From: Streptomyces albus subsp. albus
GTDB taxonomy: Bacteria > Actinomycetota > Actinomycetes > Streptomycetales > Streptomycetaceae
DNA length: 62,691 nucleotides
Assembly: GCF_000725885.1 (NCBI RefSeq)
Contig: NZ_JODR01000034.1
Span: 1-62,691, forward strand
Reading direction: 5' to 3'
This document shows positions 34,347-42,865 of this stretch, one piece after another. A model generated the notes under the pieces. That model saw nothing but the letters and a program-made list of their open reading frames with translations, was not told the origin of the DNA and ran no database searches. How positions within the stretch are numbered: position 1 is the stretch's first letter; every line of letters begins with the position of its first letter. Both the position numbers and the translations under genes were made by a program.

Positions 34347-35183
34347 ATGAGTGAACAGGCAGAGATCGGCGTCATCGGCGGTTCCGGGTTCTATTCCTTT
34401 CTCGACGACGTGACGGAGATCACCGTCGAGACTCCCTACGGACCGCCGAGCGACTCACTCTTCCTGGGAAAGACCGGCGGACGCACGGTGGCGTTCCTCC
34501 CCCGGCACGGCCGCGGTCACCATCTGCCGCCGCACCGCATCAACTACCGCGCCAACATGTGGGCGCTTCGCTCGGTGGGAGTACGGCAGATCATCGCGCC
34601 CTGCGCGGTCGGCGGCCTGAAGCCCGAGTACGGACCGGGCACGCTCGTGGTGCCCGATCAGCTGGTCGACCGCACGAAGCACCGCCGGCAGTCCTTCTAC
34701 GACGGGGAGCCGCTGCCCGACGGCAGCATCCCCGATGTGCTGCACATCACCTTCGCCGACCCGTACTGCGAGACGGGTCGGCAGGCGTCGTTGCGCGCCG
34801 CGCGGAGCCATGGGTGGGAGGCCGTGGACGGCGGCACGATGTGCGTCATCGAAGGCCCGCGTTTCTCCACTCGCGCGGAGTCGCGCTGGCATGCCGCACA
34901 GGGCTGGGACGTCGTCGGCATGACCGGTCACCCGGAGGCCGTGCTGGCCCGGGAGCTGGAGCTGTGCTACTCCTCGCTGGCCCTGGTCACGGACCTGGAC
35001 GCCGGCGCGGAGGCCGGCGAAGGTGTCTCGCACGAGGAGGTACTGCGCGTCTTCGGCGAGAACATCGAGCGAGTACGCAAGGTGCTCTTCGACGCCGTCC
35101 GCGAGCTGCCCGCCACGGAGGAACGCGGGTGTTGCTGCAGCACCGCCCTGGGCGGGCAGCACCCGGGTATCACGCTTCCCTGA
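34347..35183 (+). CDS. mtnP: S-methyl-5'-thioadenosine phosphorylase
   Basis: 278 residues with IGVIGGSGFY, the phosphate-binding LPRHGRGHHLPPHRINYRAN, GGTMCVIEGPRFSTRAES and VGMTGHPEAVLARELELCY, all hallmark segments of MTA phosphorylases. It splits MTA from polyamine or AHL-type reactions into adenine and methylthioribose-1-phosphate. The N in the usual MTxxPE position is H (MTGHPEA), which tends to mark relaxed 6-amino/6-oxo purine preference; that reading is uncertain. Confidence 0.93.
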   Translation: MSEQAEIGVIGGSGFYSFLDDVTEITVETPYGPPSDSLFLGKTGGRTVAFLPRHGRGHHLPPHRINYRANMWALRSVGVRQIIAPCAVGGLKPEYGPGTLVVPDQLVDRTKHRRQSFYDGEPLPDGSIPDVLHITFADPYCETGRQASLRAARSHGWEAVDGGTMCVIEGPRFSTRAESRWHAAQGWDVVGMTGHPEAVLARELELCYSSLALVTDLDAGAEAGEGVSHEEVLRVFGENIERVRKVLFDAVRELPATEERGCCCSTALGGQHPGITLP

Positions 35184-35345
35184 ACCATCGGGCGGATTCC
35201 CGGCCATCCCCCACTTCCGAGTGACGGACTTGTCCACAACCGGCCGGTAATCCACAGATTCCCGGGGTGATCAGCGGGATTGCACGGAGACGGTCACTGT
35301 GGTCGGCGAGGGCCGTGACCAGGCGGTCTTCTCGTGCGATGACTG

Positions 35346-35957
35346 GTGGTGAGCGTCGTGCCCCGAGACCGGGACCCGTTTCCGCAGCGATTCCCCTCCC
35401 GTACGCATCCGCGTGCGCCCGTTCCCGACTTCCCGCCCGTACGTGCCGGGCGCGGCCGACGGCCGCGCCGGAACGTGCTCGTACGCCGCCGGGCCCTTTC
35501 CGTCGTTCTCGCTGTGGCAGCCGCCGGCCTGGCACTGTCCGCCACGGGCGGTGACAGGCCCCATGACGGCGGGACTGCAAGGTCAAGTACGCCGGACCGG
35601 TCCGGTACGGCAGGGGCGACGCGGCACGGCATCGGGAGTTCAGCCACCGGGCACGGAGACGACGCGGACGGGGCCCCCGTGTCAGCGCCTGTCCGCATCA
35701 CCGACGCGGCCACGGTCCGGCTGTTGCGTCCCGGCGACCGTGTCGATGTCTTGGCAAGCCGGTCGAAGAAGGCGACAGCACGGATTGTGGCCCGCGGAGT
35801 ACGCGTAGCGCAGGTGCCGAAACCCGGCGATGTCGGCGACACTGTCTCGGGCGACGGGGCCGAGGGCGCGCTTGTCGTGCTTGTCGTGCCCCGGCGGACG
35901 GCCACCGCCCTGGTGGGCGCCGCTGCCGATTCACGGCTGGCGGTGACGCTGTGCTGA
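35346..35957 (+). CDS. SAF/RcpC-type secreted or membrane protein
   Basis: 203 residues. A basic Pro-rich start is followed by one membrane helix (ALSVVLAVAAAGLALS), a polar linker, and a C-terminal domain with VRLLRPGDRVDVLA, ARIVARGVRVAQVPKPG and ALVVLVVPRRTATALVGA, matching the RcpC domain of CpaB Flp-pilus proteins. No tad/flp genes are nearby, so a pilus role is not assured. It probably precedes mscL in one transcription unit. Confidence 0.65.
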   Translation: MVSVVPRDRDPFPQRFPSRTHPRAPVPDFPPVRAGRGRRPRRNVLVRRRALSVVLAVAAAGLALSATGGDRPHDGGTARSSTPDRSGTAGATRHGIGSSATGHGDDADGAPVSAPVRITDAATVRLLRPGDRVDVLASRSKKATARIVARGVRVAQVPKPGDVGDTVSGDGAEGALVVLVVPRRTATALVGAAADSRLAVTLC

Positions 35958-36128
35958 GGCGTCTCCCATTTCCGGAACACGCTCGTCCGACGGCCTCACG
36001 AATGGAACGCTGTCTTCCGGGGCAGGCGTCTCGCCGGCCCGGCGCACAGGCGCTGCCGTGGGCCGCCGGTGCCCTCGGCGTCCCGCTCGCCGTCAGCATC
36101 GTCACGTGGTTCTGGAAGAGGCAGTTCG

Positions 36129-36665
36129 TTGAGCAACACACCCGTACCCGCGAAGAGTGGTGTCTTCGCGGGATTCAAGGCGTTCCTGATGCGAGGCAAC
36201 GTGGTCGAGCTGGCCGTTGCCGTCGTCGTGGGAGCGGCCTTCGGCAAGATCGTCGACGCGGTCGTCAAAGGCTTCATCAACCCGCTGGTCGGAGCCATCG
36301 GCACCCAGGACCTGGACAAGTACCGCTCCTGCCTGAAAGGTCCGTGCGTGATCGACGCGGACGGCACGGTGACCAAGGGCGTAGCCCTGAACTGGGGTCC
36401 GGTGCTCAGCGCCACCCTGACCTTCCTGATCACGGCGGCGGTCGTCTACTTCCTCATGATCCTGCCCATGAACAAGTACAAGGAGCGCCAGCAGGCGAAG
36501 GCCGGACCGGTGGAGGTGCCCAAGACGGAGATCGAGCTGCTCACGGAGATCCGGGACGTGCTGCTGGCGCAGCAGGCGGAGGGCAACCGGTCCGACGGCT
36601 CGGTCCCGGGCGCCGGTGCCGGACTGGCGAAGCAGCGCGAGAGTGGCGTGGACATCGGCAAGTAG
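36129..36665 (+). CDS. mscL: Large-conductance mechanosensitive channel
   Basis: 178 residues from TTG 36129, seven bases after AGAGG. GFKAFLMRGNVVELAVAVVVG is the conserved N-terminus and pore helix of MscL; FGKIVDAVVKGFINPLVGAI and FLITAAVVYFLMILPMNK follow, then a charged helix ending KTEIELLTEIRDVLLAQ. The pentameric channel releases solutes under hypo-osmotic shock. The periplasmic loop has two Cys (YRSCLKGPCVID), which could form a disulfide. Confidence 0.95.
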   Translation: MSNTPVPAKSGVFAGFKAFLMRGNVVELAVAVVVGAAFGKIVDAVVKGFINPLVGAIGTQDLDKYRSCLKGPCVIDADGTVTKGVALNWGPVLSATLTFLITAAVVYFLMILPMNKYKERQQAKAGPVEVPKTEIELLTEIRDVLLAQQAEGNRSDGSVPGAGAGLAKQRESGVDIGK

Positions 36666-36783
36666 CCGGCAGTCGAGGAGCACTTCCGGCGGAGTGGCTG
36701 CGACGCATCCGGGCGGGCTGGTTGGCCTCCCGCCGTTGGCAGGTTTTTCTGTGCCGGTACCGGGACAGCACGCGGCGGAGGGC

Positions 36784-36987
36784 TCAGAGGTGGTGCGGCG
36801 GCTTCTCGTCCAGGAAGCGGGCGAGGTCCGCTTCGCCACCCCGGGTCTCGCCGCGCGCGCCCTCTCCCCAGCCGCGGTCGGTGTCGTCGCTGGAGGGGCG
36901 GCTCAGCGGGTCATCGAAGACCAGTGCGGACGCCGCGTTGTCGCGCGGCGGTACCGGCCGGGAGGAAGACTGCGGATCGACGCTCAT
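36784..36987 (-). CDS. Small acidic hypothetical protein
   Basis: 67 residues, no membrane segment: MSVDPQSSSRPVPPRDNAA then DDTDRGWGEGARG and ADLARFLDEKPPHHL. It resembles small Streptomyces proteins of unknown role found beside the P1 peptidase gene. It is divergent from that gene with only 47 bp between starts, so they share a control region. The closing D-L-A-R-F-L-D-E-K-P-P-H is the most structured part. Confidence 0.6.
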   Translation of the reverse strand: MSVDPQSSSRPVPPRDNAASALVFDDPLSRPSSDDTDRGWGEGARGETRGGEADLARFLDEKPPHHL

Positions 36988-37034
36988 GCCTCAAGCGTAC
37001 GGCGACCGCACGCACCTGCTGGTATCCATGCGTC

Positions 37035-38153
37035 ATGGACACTCAGGACGCCCAGGAGCCACACCGCCCCACGCAGCAGCCCCCGACCGGACCGCAGGAC
37101 GCGCTGACCGACGTCCCGGGGCTCAGGGTGGGCCACGCCCAGCGAACGGACGACGGCTGGCTGACCGGCACGACCGTCGTGCTCCCTCCGCCGGAGGGAG
37201 CCGTCCCGGGGGTGGACGCCCGGGGCGGGGCCCCGGGTACGCGCGAGACGGACGCACTGGACCCGAAGAACCTGGTCGAGCGCATCCACGCCGTCGTCCT
37301 GAGCGGGGGCAGCGCGTACGGGCTGGACACGGCTTCGGGAGTGATGGCGTGGCTGGAGGAACAGGCACGGGGAGTCCCGGTAGGGGCCCATCCTTCGCAG
37401 GTGGTGCCCGTGGTCCCGGCAGCAGTGATCTTCGACCTGGGACGGGGCGGACGCTGGACCGCTCGGCCCGGTGCGCAGATGGGCCGGCAGGCGGTGGAGG
37501 CCGCTGCTGCGACGGAGCCGGGAGCGCCTGTGGCGCAGGGCTGCGTCGGAGCGGGGACGGGGGCCGTGGTGGACGGCCTGAAGGGCGGAACCGGTACGGC
37601 GAGCGTCCGGCTGGACTCGGGGACGGTCGTGGGCGCCTTGGTGATCCTCAACGCGGCAGGTTCGGCGGTGGACCCGGCGACGGGCGTCCTGTACGGCGAA
37701 CTCGCCGGCGGCCGACCGTGCCTCCCATCCCAGGACCGGCACACCGCCGCCGAGCAGCGGCGCTCGCAGGCGCAGCGGGAGACGGCGGAACGTACGGCGG
37801 GAAGTCTGCGCCCGGCGCTGAACACCACGCTGGTCGTGGTGGGGACCGACGCGGCACTCACCCGCCCGCAGGCGCAGCGGCTGGCCGGGAGCTGTCACGA
37901 CGGACTGGCGCGGGCGATCCGGCCAATACACCTGATGCACGACGGGGACACGGTCTTCGCCCTGTCGACCGCCGAGCGGACGCTGGCGGACGGCGAGTTG
38001 AACCAGGTGCTGGCGGCAGGAGCCGATGCGGTGACCCGCGCTGTGGTCAAGGCGATGCGCGCTGCGACCAGCGTGGACGGGCCCGGCGGGGTCTTTCCCT
38101 CCTACAACGAGCTGTACGGCCAGGGAGGCTGCGGGGCGGATTCCGCGAGCTAG
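37035..38153 (+). CDS. P1-family peptidase (DmpA/S58 type)
   Basis: 372 residues with LTDVPGLRVGHAQ at the start, VLSGGSAYGLDTASGVMAWLEE, and the autocleavage region ILNAAGSAVDPATG to NTTLVVVGTDAALTR, where Thr follows Asn as the N-terminal nucleophile (LNTTLVVV). DmpA/BapA-type Ntn hydrolases self-process into two chains and act as aminopeptidases or amidases. ATG 37035 with TATCCA six bases upstream suggests a leaderless transcript. Confidence 0.88.
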   Translation: MDTQDAQEPHRPTQQPPTGPQDALTDVPGLRVGHAQRTDDGWLTGTTVVLPPPEGAVPGVDARGGAPGTRETDALDPKNLVERIHAVVLSGGSAYGLDTASGVMAWLEEQARGVPVGAHPSQVVPVVPAAVIFDLGRGGRWTARPGAQMGRQAVEAAAATEPGAPVAQGCVGAGTGAVVDGLKGGTGTASVRLDSGTVVGALVILNAAGSAVDPATGVLYGELAGGRPCLPSQDRHTAAEQRRSQAQRETAERTAGSLRPALNTTLVVVGTDAALTRPQAQRLAGSCHDGLARAIRPIHLMHDGDTVFALSTAERTLADGELNQVLAAGADAVTRAVVKAMRAATSVDGPGGVFPSYNELYGQGGCGADSAS

Positions 38154-38257
38154 CGGTGCGAGCGGAAACGGCACTGGAGCACGGCCTAACCGCTGTCCTC
38201 GTGTGGCTCGCCGGGTTCACCGGGGAAGTGACCGAGACCGAGCGCCTGGCCGGCAAG

Positions 38258-38291
38258 GAGCCCCGGCACTCGGGGGAAGGTACCGGGGCTC
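38258..38291. terminator. Bidirectional terminator
   Basis: GAGCCCCGG (38258-38266) pairs exactly with CCGGGGCTC (38283-38291). It sits between the converging peptidase and sigma-factor genes. Confidence 0.65.
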
Positions 38292-38333
38292 GGCTGTGGG
38301 GGCTGCGACGGCGGCGGGCTCGGGGAGTGCGGG

Positions 38334-39350
38334 TTACGCCGCTTCGTCGAAGCCCGTGTCATGGGCCATCTTCTTCAGTTCGAGCAGGGCGTGCTTCTCG
38401 ATCTGACGGATGCGCTCGCGAGTGAGGCCGTGCTGCTTGCCCACCTCGGTCAGCGTGCGCTCGCGGCCGTCGACCATGCCGTAGCGGGCCTTGATGATCG
38501 AGGCGGTGCGGTCGTCGAGCCTGCTGATGAGGTCGTCGAGCTCTTCCCTGCGCAGCACCGTGAGGACGGACTGCTCGGGGGAGTCGGCGGAGGTGTCCTC
38601 CAGCAGGTCACCGAACTGGGTCTCACCCTCGTCATCCACTGACATGTTCAGGCTGACCGGGTCCCGCGCCCAGTCGAGTACGTCGGTGACGCGCTCCGCC
38701 GTGGAGTTCAGCTCCGCGGCGACCTCGGCAGGCTCCGGGTCACGGCCGTGTTCGCGGTTGAACTCCCGCTGCACCCGACGTATGCGCCCCAGCTCTTCCA
38801 CGAGGTGGACGGGCAGCCGGATGGTGCGGGACTGGTCGGCGATGGAACGGGTGATGGCCTGACGGATCCACCACGTGGCGTAGGTGGAGAACTTGAAGCC
38901 CTTGGTGTAGTCGAACTTCTCCACAGCGCGCACGAGACCCGCGTTGCCCTCCTGGATCAGGTCCAGCAGCGGCAGACCGCTGCGGGGGTAACGGCGGGCG
39001 ACGGCGACCACAAGGCGGAGGTTGGAACGGATGAAGATGTCCTTGGCCCGCTCTCCCTCGGCGACGATCGCTTCGAGTTCCTCGCGGCTCGCGGTGGCGC
39101 TGGGCGCATCGCCGGCCACGGGCTCTTCGAGTCCGTCGAGGATGCGCTTCGCGTACACGCCAGCCTCGATGGCGAGGGACAGTTCGACTTCCTTCTCGGC
39201 GTCCAGCAGCGGAGTCCGGGCGATCTCGTCGAGATACATGCCGACCAGGTCGCGGTCCGCGACTTCGCTGCCAGCGGCGCGAACACTGCTTGCCGTGTCG
39301 GAGACACCCTTGGTGTTCTCCTGACGACGGGCGACGGCACGGGTTGCCAT
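38334..39350 (-). CDS. hrdD: Principal-like sigma factor HrdD
   Basis: A 338-residue group 2 sigma-70 protein. Region 1.2 is DLVGMYLDEIARTPLL. Region 2 runs through NLRLVVAVARRYPRSGLPLLD, YTKGFKFSTYATWWIRQAI, and region 4 ends LTEVGKQHGLTRERIRQIE. It lacks the long N-terminal region of HrdB. The near-identical N-terminus (MATRAVARR ... EVADRDLVGMYLDEIARTPLLD) identifies HrdD rather than HrdA or HrdC. It is non-essential in S. coelicolor and under sigma-R/sigma-E control. A sigma-R promoter is visible upstream. Confidence 0.93.
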   Translation of the reverse strand: MATRAVARRQENTKGVSDTASSVRAAGSEVADRDLVGMYLDEIARTPLLDAEKEVELSLAIEAGVYAKRILDGLEEPVAGDAPSATASREELEAIVAEGERAKDIFIRSNLRLVVAVARRYPRSGLPLLDLIQEGNAGLVRAVEKFDYTKGFKFSTYATWWIRQAITRSIADQSRTIRLPVHLVEELGRIRRVQREFNREHGRDPEPAEVAAELNSTAERVTDVLDWARDPVSLNMSVDDEGETQFGDLLEDTSADSPEQSVLTVLRREELDDLISRLDDRTASIIKARYGMVDGRERTLTEVGKQHGLTRERIRQIEKHALLELKKMAHDTGFDEAA

Positions 39351-39433
39351 GCGTGCTCCCTTGCGAGTGGTCTTGAAACTTGGGCCTGGTGGCTGGCTCG
39401 GACACTCCCCGAGTGCCCGCCTTGCGTAGATCT

Positions 39434-39461
39434 CAACGGCTGGAATCCGGACTAAATTCCC
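39434..39461 (-). promoter_or_regulatory. Sigma-R-type promoter of hrdD
   Basis: Read leftwards, GGGAAT (39461-39456), exactly 18 bp, then GTTG (39437-39434) matches the SigR consensus GGAAT-N18-GTT. It lies about 85 bp before the hrdD start. hrdD is an established SigR target under thiol stress in S. coelicolor. Confidence 0.85.
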
Positions 39462-39780
39462 AACTCGCGCAACATTTTTCCGATCATGCAGTACCCTGTG
39501 CGGCTACCCGTGCGGGCGTGACGATGACAGAGCGCACTCATTCCCAGGTCGGAGCGGTGTCGAGCCCTCCAGGGGAGGGCCTGTCGGAGCCGCTCACAGC
39601 GCCGGGAGGGCGTCGTCCTCGGCCACCCTTCACCTGTCTAGACGGCTCGCGCCCCGGCTTGGTTGCGCGCCGCGTACCAGGCCACGTGCACCAGGGGGCG
39701 AACGGATGCGCTCTCTCCCTTGTTCCGCCGAATGGCCGGTTCCGCGTCATGAGGCGTTGCGCTGGGACCGGAGACGGCAG
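39462..39780. other. Intergenic region upstream of hrdD
   Basis: A rightward frame from GTG ~39519 begins VTMTERTHSQVGAVSS but runs into low complexity and the exporter terminator, so it is not called as a gene. It may be a truncated gene start. Confidence 0.4.
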
Positions 39781-39814
39781 TGGCCCCCTGCACCCGGTCG
39801 GGTGCAGGGGGCCA
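39781..39814. terminator. Strong terminator of the DHA2 exporter
   Basis: A 16-bp perfect stem (39781-39796 with 39799-39814), arm TGGCCCCCTGCACCCG, two-base gap. It is about 55 bp past the exporter stop. Confidence 0.85.
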
Positions 39815-39870
39815 CTATGCACGGGGGCTGAAAGGTCGACGCCGGGTTACGGCGCCCCGCCCCGTGCCGG

Positions 39871-41433
39871 TCAGTGCATCGCGACCAGCACCGGCTCCGC
39901 TTCCTCGCCGCTGCCCGAGCCGCTCCCGGCCTCACCGTCGAGCGGCTTGTCCGCAGGCTGCGCGCCCTGGCCACGGGCGTTGACGAACAGTGCCACGATC
40001 CCGGCCGAGACCAGCAGGATCCCCACCGCCCACCAGATCGCCGAGGTGTAGCCGTGGACCATCGCCTCCAGCTTCAGCATCTGCTGCGCCGGCTTACTGG
40101 TGGCCTCAGCGAGGTGCGAGGTGACGTACGAGGTGGTCGCACTGGCCGCGATGGTGTTGAGCAACGCGGTACCGATGGCGCCGCCCACCTGCTGCGACGT
40201 GTTGACCATCGCCGAGGCCACGCCGGCATCGCTCGACCGCACCCCGTGCGTGGCCAGGGACATCGCCGGCATGAACGCCGTACCCAGACCCAGACCCAGC
40301 AGCAGCTCCGCGGGCAGGATCAGCGCCGGGTACGAGCTGTCCACCTCCAGCTGGGTGAGCAGCAGCATGCCCACCGCCGCGACCAGGAAGCCGGGCACCA
40401 TCAGGAGACGGGACGGCACCCGCGTCATCAGCCGCGCCCCGATCTGCGTGGAGCCCGTGATCATGCCGGCCACCATCGGCAGGAACGCCACACCGGTGCG
40501 CACCGGCGAGTACCCCTTGACCACCTGCAGGTAGTAGGTCAGGAACAGGAAGAGGCCGAACATCGCGATGGTCGCCAGGCCCAGGGACAGGTAGACCCCG
40601 CCCCGGTTGCGGTCGGTGACCACCCGCAGCGGCAGCAGCGGTGCCCGTACCTTCGCCTCGACCAGCGCGAACGCCGCCAGCAGCACAACCGCCGCGACGA
40701 ACATCCCAATGGTGCCGCCGTCGCTCCAGCCGTCCGTCTCGGCGCGGGTGAACCCGTAGACGAGGGTGACCAGACCCAGCGTGGAGAGGATCACGCCGGG
40801 GATGTCGAGGGCGGACTTGTTGCGGGTCCCGCCAGGCTCGCGGATGACGGTGGCGGCACCGATGGCGGCGATGACCGCGAACGGCACGTTGACGTAGAAG
40901 GTCCAGCGCCAGTCCAGGTACTCGGTGAGGACACCGCCGAGGATCAGTCCGATGGCGCCGCCACCACCTGCGATGGCGCCGTAGATGCCGAACGCCTTGG
41001 CGCGTTCCTTGCCGTCGGTGAACATCACCGCGAGCAGGGACAGCGCCGCCGGCGCGAGCAGCGCGCCGAAGGCGCCTTGCAGCGCACGCGCCGCCAGCAT
41101 CATCACTTCACCGGTGGCCGCACCGCCGATGGCGGAGGCCGCGGCGAAGCCGACGAGTCCGGTCACGAAGGCCCGCTTGCGGCCCCACATGTCGGCGATC
41201 CGTCCGCCGAACAGCAGCAGCCCGCCGAAGGCGAGGGCGTAGGCGGTGATGACCCACTGCCTGTTGGCGTCGGATATCCCCAGATCGGACTGGGCGGAGG
41301 GGAGCGCGATGTTCACGATCGTCGCGTCGAGGACGACCATGAGCTGGGCGATGGCGATGAAGGCGAGGGCCTTCCACCGCCGGGGATCGGGTCCGACGGC
41401 CTGTGCGGCGGCCGGGGATGGTGCTTCTGGCAT
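39871..41433 (-). CDS. DHA2-type MFS drug exporter (EmrB/QacA-like)
   Basis: 520 residues with about 14 membrane helices. Motif D1 is LDATIVNIALPSAQSDLG, motif A is GGRIADMWGRKRAFVTG, and motif C-like GAIGLILGGVLTEYLDWRWTFYVNVP follows: the 14-TMS drug:proton antiporter signature. The C-terminus is acidic and Gly/Ser-rich. It lies downstream of a TetR gene on the same strand, with an operator-like dyad in between; probably induced when TetR releases. Confidence 0.92.
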   Translation of the reverse strand: MPEAPSPAAAQAVGPDPRRWKALAFIAIAQLMVVLDATIVNIALPSAQSDLGISDANRQWVITAYALAFGGLLLFGGRIADMWGRKRAFVTGLVGFAAASAIGGAATGEVMMLAARALQGAFGALLAPAALSLLAVMFTDGKERAKAFGIYGAIAGGGGAIGLILGGVLTEYLDWRWTFYVNVPFAVIAAIGAATVIREPGGTRNKSALDIPGVILSTLGLVTLVYGFTRAETDGWSDGGTIGMFVAAVVLLAAFALVEAKVRAPLLPLRVVTDRNRGGVYLSLGLATIAMFGLFLFLTYYLQVVKGYSPVRTGVAFLPMVAGMITGSTQIGARLMTRVPSRLLMVPGFLVAAVGMLLLTQLEVDSSYPALILPAELLLGLGLGTAFMPAMSLATHGVRSSDAGVASAMVNTSQQVGGAIGTALLNTIAASATTSYVTSHLAEATSKPAQQMLKLEAMVHGYTSAIWWAVGILLVSAGIVALFVNARGQGAQPADKPLDGEAGSGSGSGEEAEPVLVAMH

Positions 41434-41479
41434 GGGTCTGCCTACCTCGTGCTGGTGCGGAGTACGAAAAATGGGATGT

Positions 41480-41494
41480 TGACAAGTTTTGTCA
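41480..41494. promoter_or_regulatory. Operator-like dyad TGACAA-N3-TTGTCA
   Basis: A perfect 6-3-6 inverted repeat 47 bp upstream of the exporter ATG and next to its TetR gene. The size and position fit a TetR operator that controls the exporter. Confidence 0.6.
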
Positions 41495-41700
41495 GCCGGT
41501 CGTCACAGATAGACGAAATGTTCCGTCCGGAAGACGTACGGACCCCATGGAGGGGAAGCCCGAAGTCCCCCCGAGGAGGGGGTGGGCGCGAGGGCGCCAG
41601 GGAAGCCGGGCCCCAGGGCGCGGTGGGAACAGGACTCGGGGAGTGGACTCGGAAGAGGAGCGAAACTAAGCGGCGCTGCCGTGCACAGTCGCCTGACGGA

Positions 41701-42363
41701 TCACAGGTCTTCTCGGAGTTCCTCCAGCGTGGCGGCGTGGCCGGGTAGTGCGGACTGTGCGGGGGCGCGCAGCCCGTCGAGGAAGAGCTGCACATGGCGT
41801 TCGACGAATCGTTCGATCCGCCGGCAGCCGACTCCCGGCAGCGGCCGGGTGAGCTGGCTGAGGGCGAGCATGACGTCGCCGACGCCGATGTCGGTGCGCA
41901 CCTCCCCCGCCCGCTGTGCGCGTCGGATGAGCTCTCCTGTGAGCCTTTCGACCCGTTCGCGGGACGTCTGACAGTGCGGTTCGTGCGGGTCGAACCGTCC
42001 CGAGAGCATCGGGCACAGCGCGCCCACACGCTCCTCCGCAGCGGCGAACACGAAGCTGCGCAGCGCCTCGAAAGAGCTTCCTTCCTCGGCCAGCGCTCGC
42101 TCCGCACGGTCCGCGATCCGTTCCGTCACGGCGTGCACCACTCCGTGGAGCAGCGCGTCGCGGTCGGGGAAGTGCCGGTAGAGGGTCGCATTTCCGACGC
42201 CCGCCGTGCGAGCGATTTCGTCGAGGGACGCTTCCGCCCCGTGCACGACGAACGCCTCACGGGCGGCGTGGAGGATGCGTTCACGGTTACGGACAGCGTC
42301 CGCACGCCCCTTGTGCGCGCCGCCTGTGGCGGTGCGCTTGGTGGCGGTGGTGGTGCTGCCCAT
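41701..42363 (-). CDS. TetR-family repressor
   Basis: 220 residues. The helix-turn-helix occupies about residues 24-70 (NRERILHAAREAFVVHGAEA, LDEIARTAGVGNATLYRHFPDR). The C-terminal ligand domain is typical of exporter regulators (AEERVGALCPMLSGRF). It is co-directional with the exporter gene, 267 bp upstream. Likely controls that exporter and itself. Confidence 0.9.
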   Translation of the reverse strand: MGSTTTATKRTATGGAHKGRADAVRNRERILHAAREAFVVHGAEASLDEIARTAGVGNATLYRHFPDRDALLHGVVHAVTERIADRAERALAEEGSSFEALRSFVFAAAEERVGALCPMLSGRFDPHEPHCQTSRERVERLTGELIRRAQRAGEVRTDIGVGDVMLALSQLTRPLPGVGCRRIERFVERHVQLFLDGLRAPAQSALPGHAATLEELREDL

Positions 42364-42865
42364 GTCCGGCTCCTCGGCTCCTCGTTCTCAGACGTCGTCC
42401 GGCGGCTGTGGTGCGCTGTGCCACTGCCGCACGGGCTGCGCCGTGAGGTACTCGTCGACGACTGCTGTCGCCCTCTCCCGCGCGGTGTGCCGCCCGGGTC
42501 GGTCATACGTGCGCGGCGCGCCACTGTGGCGGGCCGGTGGTGCTGCGGTGGCGCCGAGTCCGGCACTGCCGCATGTCCAACCGGGGAGTTGGTCCCCGGT
42601 TGGCGGAGACGGTTACGTAAACGGGGACGCGTTCCCCGGTTATTTCCCTGCCTTGTGTGACGCGCGTCACCGGTACCGAGCGAACCCCGAAAGCGGTAAG
42701 ACCGGCCCACAGCCGGGCAGGTCCACGCCACTGGACTGGACCCATGAAGTTCCGCGCGGCGTCTGGTCCGGCCTGTCTCCCCACTGGGACGATGTGCTGT
42801 CGCATCCCGCGGTGTCCCCCACATGCACCCCGTGCAGCCTGCCCGTCCATGTGAGGAGCGTTCCG
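42364..42865. other. 500-bp regulatory spacer before the hexosaminidase
   Basis: No gene is supportable. It holds two palindromes (42623-42637, 42657-42670) and an AT-rich GTTACGTAAAC word near 42612, so it is probably a control region for the glycosidase. Confidence 0.45.
42623..42670. promoter_or_regulatory. Two palindromes, one matching the Crp consensus
   Basis: GGGGACGCGTTCCCC (42623-42637) has perfect 5-bp arms around CGCGT. GTGACGCGCGTCAC (42657-42670) is a perfect 14-bp palindrome that fits the Streptomyces Crp motif GTG-N6-GNCAC. Both are about 200 bp upstream of the hexosaminidase start. Confidence 0.5.
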
